8,737 bases of DNA from Burkholderiales bacterium. Lineage in GTDB: Bacteria > Pseudomonadota > Gammaproteobacteria > Burkholderiales > Burkholderiaceae_C. Position 1 is the stretch's first letter. The number at the start of each line of letters is the position of its first letter. The notes under the pieces were generated by a model. That model did not search any database. It saw nothing but the letters and a program-made list of their open reading frames with translations, and had not been told where the DNA came from. The position numbers were made by a program, and so were the translations under genes. This document shows positions 5,864 to 8,737 of the stretch, in pieces. The stretch covers positions 1-8,737 of the forward strand of contig CANFYD010000130.1 of the NCBI GenBank assembly GCA_947450745.1, written 5' to 3'.

Positions 5864-8071
5864 ATGTCCGCACGCACCGCCATTCACCAATTGCAAGTCG
5901 CCACCACGCTGTACAACTTCATCGAGGACCGGGTCTTGCCGGGCACCGGTGTGCCGAGCGCCGCCTTCTGGGCCGGTTTTGACGCCATCGTCGCCGACCT
6001 GTCGCCCAAGAACATCGCCCTGCTGGCCGAGCGCGACCGCTTGCAAACCGAGCTGGACGGCTGGCACCGCGCCCACCCCGGCCCGATTGCCGACATGCCG
6101 GCCTACCGCGCCTTCCTGGAGCAGACCGGCTACCTGGTGCCCTCGCCCGGCCAAGTGCAGGCCAGCGCCACGCAAGTCGATGCGGAACTGGCCACGCAAG
6201 CCGGGCCGCAGTTGGTTGTGCCCATCCTGAATGCCCGCTACGCCCTGAACGCCGCCAACGCGCGCTGGGGCTCGCTGTACGACGCGCTGTACGGCACCGA
6301 TGTGATCGCTGAAGACGGTGGCGCCGAAAAAGGCCGGGGCTACAACCCGGTGCGCGGCGCCAAGGTCATCGCTTTTGCCCGCGCTGTGCTGGACCAAGCC
6401 GCTCCGCTGGCCAGCGGCTCACACAAAGACGCCACCGGCTACCGCGTGGAGGCCGGCGTGTTGGTGGTCGCCATGGCCGATGGCAGCAGCACCGGCTTGG
6501 CTGATGCCAGCCAGTTCGCCGGCTTCCAGGGCGACGCGGTAGCTCCGCACTCGGTGCTGCTGTGCCACAACGGCCTGCATCTGGACATCCAGATCGACCG
6601 CAGCACCACCATCGGCCAAAGCGATGCCGCCGGCATCAGCGATGTGATCCTGGAAGCGGCGCTGTCAACGATTCTGGACTTGGAAGATTCGGTCGCCGTG
6701 GTCGATGCCGACGACAAGGTGCTGGCCTACGGCAACTGGTTGGGCCTGCTGCAAGGCACGCTGACCGAAGAGCTGACGAAAGGCGGCAAAACCATCACCC
6801 GCAGCCTGAACCCGGACCGCGTCTACAGCGCGCCGCAAGGCGGTGGCGTAGAGGTCAAGCTGCATGGCCGCTCGCTGATGTTCTTGCGCAATGTCGGCCA
6901 TTTGATGACCAATCCGGCGATTCTGTACGGGTCCGAGGGCCGCGAGATCCCCGAAGGCATCATGGACGCCGTCATCACGACGACGATTGCCATGCACGAC
7001 CTGCAGCGCCGTGCGGCTAACGGCATCTGCAACTCGCGCGCCGGCTCGGTCTACATCGTCAAGCCCAAAATGCACGGCCCGGCCGAGGTGGCTTTTGCCT
7101 CCGAGCTGTTCGGCCGCGTTGAAGCCATGCTGGGCTTGGCCGAGAACACGGTCAAGCTGGGCATCATGGACGAAGAGCGCCGCACCAGCGTCAACCTGAA
7201 GGCCTGCATTGCTGCGGCCGCCGCGCGCGTGGCCTTCATCAACCCCGGCTTCCTGGACCGCACCGGCGACGAGATGCACACCGCCATGCAAGCCGGCGCG
7301 ATGTTGCGCAAGGGCGACATGAGGAGCAGCGCCTGGATCCAGGCCTACGAGCGCAACAACGTGCTGACCGGCCTGGGCTGCGGCTTGCGCGGCCGAGCCC
7401 AGATCGGCAAGGGCATGTGGGCCATGCCCGACCTGATGGCCGCCATGCTGGAGCAAAAAATTGCTCACCCGAAGGCCGGTGCCAACACCGCCTGGGTGCC
7501 CTCGCCCACCGCCGCCACGCTGCACGCGCTGCATTACCACCAGGTCAATGTGGCCGCCGTGCAGCAGGAAATGGAAAAGACCGACGTCGATGCCGAACGC
7601 GACGCGATCCTGAACCAGTTGCTGCAAATCCCCGTGGTGGCCACACCGGCCTGGGGCGTTGCCGAGGTCCAGCAAGAGCTGGACAACAACGCGCAGGGCA
7701 TCCTCGGCTACGTGGTGCGCTGGGTTGACCAGGGCATCGGCTGCTCCAAGGTGCCCGACATCCACAACATCGGCCTGATGGAAGACCGCGCCACGCTGCG
7801 CATCTCCAGCCAGCACATCGCCAACTGGCTGCTGCACGGCGTCACCAACACCGCGCAAGTGCACGCCACGTTCGAGCGCATGGCCGCCGTGGTGGACGCT
7901 CAAAACGCCGGTGACGCGTTGTACCAACCGATGGCCGACCATTTCGACACCTCCGCCGCCTACCAAGCCGCGCTCGATCTGGTGCTGAAAGGCCTGGAAC
8001 AGCCCAGCGGCTACACCGAGCCGCTGCTGCATGCTTGGCGACTGAAGGTCAAGGCGGCGGCGGCACACTGA
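5864..8071 (+). CDS. glcB: Malate synthase G
   Basis: The enzyme condenses glyoxylate with acetyl-CoA to give malate and CoA, in the cytoplasm, feeding two-carbon compounds and glycolate into central metabolism. The 735-residue length fits the large G isoform rather than the roughly 530-residue A isoform. Diagnostic blocks are LDLEDSVAVVDADDKV (about 272-287), RNVGHLMTNP (342-351), VKPKMHGPAEVAF, GIMDEERRTS, FLDRTGDEMH, RGRAQIGKGMWAMPDLM, GCSKVPDIHN and MEDRATLRISSQHIANWL. By alignment from memory with the E. coli enzyme, the key residues are Arg342, Glu437 and Asp465 (Mg and substrate), Cys627, and the catalytic base Asp641; all are present. ATG 5864 is chosen over the in-frame TTG at 5858 because MSARTAIHQLQ fits family N-termini; the ribosome-binding site is weak (GGG 7 nt upstream). 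Its divergent LysR neighbour is the probable regulator. No other glycolate genes are in view. Confidence 0.98.
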   Translation: MSARTAIHQLQVATTLYNFIEDRVLPGTGVPSAAFWAGFDAIVADLSPKNIALLAERDRLQTELDGWHRAHPGPIADMPAYRAFLEQTGYLVPSPGQVQASATQVDAELATQAGPQLVVPILNARYALNAANARWGSLYDALYGTDVIAEDGGAEKGRGYNPVRGAKVIAFARAVLDQAAPLASGSHKDATGYRVEAGVLVVAMADGSSTGLADASQFAGFQGDAVAPHSVLLCHNGLHLDIQIDRSTTIGQSDAAGISDVILEAALSTILDLEDSVAVVDADDKVLAYGNWLGLLQGTLTEELTKGGKTITRSLNPDRVYSAPQGGGVEVKLHGRSLMFLRNVGHLMTNPAILYGSEGREIPEGIMDAVITTTIAMHDLQRRAANGICNSRAGSVYIVKPKMHGPAEVAFASELFGRVEAMLGLAENTVKLGIMDEERRTSVNLKACIAAAAARVAFINPGFLDRTGDEMHTAMQAGAMLRKGDMRSSAWIQAYERNNVLTGLGCGLRGRAQIGKGMWAMPDLMAAMLEQKIAHPKAGANTAWVPSPTAATLHALHYHQVNVAAVQQEMEKTDVDAERDAILNQLLQIPVVATPAWGVAEVQQELDNNAQGILGYVVRWVDQGIGCSKVPDIHNIGLMEDRATLRISSQHIANWLLHGVTNTAQVHATFERMAAVVDAQNAGDALYQPMADHFDTSAAYQAALDLVLKGLEQPSGYTEPLLHAWRLKVKAAAAH

Positions 8072-8086
8072 CTGGCTGATCGCTGA

Positions 8087-8106
8087 CGCTCAACGCTTGT
8101 TGAGCG
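8087..8106. other. Perfect 8-bp hairpin downstream of glcB
   Basis: CGCTCAAC (8087-8094) and GTTGAGCG (8099-8106) form a perfect stem closed by GCTT. It lies 15 bp after the glcB stop codon and just before the terminator hairpin. Without a T-tract of its own on the plus strand it is more likely a 3'-end-stabilising stem or part of a compound terminator. Confidence 0.6.
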
Positions 8107-8109
8107 CAT

Positions 8110-8136
8110 AAAAAACGGGCCCATCGGGCCCGTTTT
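8110..8136. terminator. Bidirectional intrinsic terminator between glcB and the TonB-receptor gene
   Basis: CGGGCCC (8116-8122) and GGGCCCG (8126-8132) form a GC stem closed by ATC, flanked by six A (8110-8115) on the left and four T (8133-8136) on the right. Read from the right, for the minus-strand receptor gene, the hairpin is followed by six U. Read from the left, for glcB, it is followed by four U. It can therefore end both convergent transcripts, more strongly for the receptor gene. Confidence 0.88.
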
Positions 8137-8159
8137 CATTGCTCAGTCGGCGTCCTGAT

Positions 8160-8737
8160 TTAGAACGTTGCCTGCGCCACCATCGTGAAGCGACGGCCGA
8201 TCACGTCGTACACCGCAGGGAAGGTATTGCCGAAGTTGCTGGTACCTGGGCCGATGCCGGTGCCGATCAACGGCGGTGTCTTATCGAAAGCATTGTTAAT
8301 CGTCAACGACAGCTTCAGGTACTTCAGCGCCTGCCAGGAACCGTTCAGATCCAGGTAGTTGTAGGCCTTGATCTTGGAGTTGTCGGCCAAGTAGGCACCG
8401 GCGGCAGTCGCCGTGGCTTGCTTGTCTTGCTGAACTTCAGACGAGCCGATGAAGCGCCAGTTGTAGCCGAGCGAGAAGGCTCCGAGGTTCCACGTTGCGC
8501 GCTGGCTGAAGCGGTTCTTCGTGTAGGGCGTGCCCACGTCGACGCCGTAGTAGCCGGCCTGCTCCAAGGTCGCCACGGTCGGCAGCGACTTGAAGTCCGC
8601 TTTCTGGAGGTAGCTCCACTGCAGACCGAAGTCGATGTGACCCAGCGTCGGGGCACCGACCAGCTTCAGCGGCAGGCGGTAATTGGCCCCCACGTCGATG
8701 CCGGAATAGTTGTAAGCACCCAGGTTCGACGACTGCG
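8160..8737 (-). CDS. TonB-dependent outer-membrane receptor, C-terminal fragment
   Basis: About 192 residues of the C-terminal end are present; the frame is open to the window edge (reading QSSNLGAYNYSGIDVGANYR there), so the N-terminus, plug domain and TonB box are missing. The visible part alternates amphipathic beta-strands with loops (NYRLPLKL, HIDFGLQWSYL, RATWNLGAFSLGYNWRFIG, YNYLDLNGSWQAL, LKLSLTINNAFDKTPP). It ends GNTFPAVYDVIGRRFTMVAQATF, with a terminal Phe as in outer-membrane barrels. The NNAFDKTPP and N-T-F-P-x-VYDVIGRRF blocks are characteristic of large TonB-dependent receptors of the kind common in Xanthomonas and Roseateles-like bacteria, which import siderophores, sugars or peptides using TonB energy. 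The substrate cannot be told from this part. It is convergent with glcB and ends in a shared terminator. Confidence 0.9.
   Translation of the reverse strand, partial: QSSNLGAYNYSGIDVGANYRLPLKLVGAPTLGHIDFGLQWSYLQKADFKSLPTVATLEQAGYYGVDVGTPYTKNRFSQRATWNLGAFSLGYNWRFIGSSEVQQDKQATATAAGAYLADNSKIKAYNYLDLNGSWQALKYLKLSLTINNAFDKTPPLIGTGIGPGTSNFGNTFPAVYDVIGRRFTMVAQATF

Noticed and set aside
6665..8068. A 467-codon open frame on the minus strand opposite glcB
   Set aside because: It lies antisense to a fully conserved malate synthase G; its Gly/His/Val-rich product resembles no protein family I recognise.
8160..8693. A short complete gene starting at 8693 on the minus strand
   Set aside because: The codon there is an internal GTG. 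The frame stays open with receptor-like sequence to the window edge, so this is the end of a larger gene.

Overview
The window is GC-rich and tightly packed, with long open antisense shadows in the reading frames, which is typical of high-GC Proteobacteria. The gene set points to a betaproteobacterium of the order Burkholderiales, probably a Comamonadaceae or Roseateles/Pelomonas-like lineage. The evidence is the order argS - SPOR protein - dsbA, malate synthase G beside a LysR regulator, and a TonB-dependent receptor ending in aromatic residues. This placement is inferred from recalled protein resemblance, not from a search.

Layout. Positions 1-2584 (minus strand) hold a compact envelope/translation cluster read leftwards: argS (arginyl-tRNA synthetase), a membrane-anchored SPOR-domain protein overlapping argS by 4 bp, and the first 46 codons of a dsbA-like oxidoreductase. 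Starting only 19 bp from argS and running the other way is a soluble Ser/Thr protein kinase fused to a C-terminal cyclic-nucleotide-binding-like domain (2604-4058). It is followed by psiF, a small secreted two-repeat PsiF protein (4174-4497). Between psiF and the convergent LysR gene (4769-5713, minus) lies a non-coding stretch of about 270 bp dense in structure. It holds two identical 59-bp tandem units, each encoding a hairpin, then a 12-bp palindrome, then a REP doublet with GTAG feet. The LysR gene diverges from glcB (malate synthase G, 5864-8071) across 150 bp that contains a 13-bp inverted repeat well placed to be the regulator's binding site. A bidirectional terminator hairpin separates glcB from the 3' end of a TonB-dependent receptor gene on the minus strand (8160-8737, incomplete).

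How the genes relate. ArgS, the SPOR protein and DsbA look co-transcribed but serve translation, cell-division/peptidoglycan and disulfide formation respectively. PsiF carries two cysteine pairs and is predicted periplasmic, so it is a plausible substrate for a DsbA, though that is inference. LysR and glcB look like a regulator-target pair controlling entry of glyoxylate and acetyl-CoA into malate. The kinase's partner and signal are not shown by the sequence. Most of the window is ordinary core genome. The most unusual items are the kinase/CNB fusion with a substituted phosphate-binding arginine and the repeat cluster at 4501-4741. I saw no tRNA, rRNA, CRISPR array, insertion sequence or phage gene.
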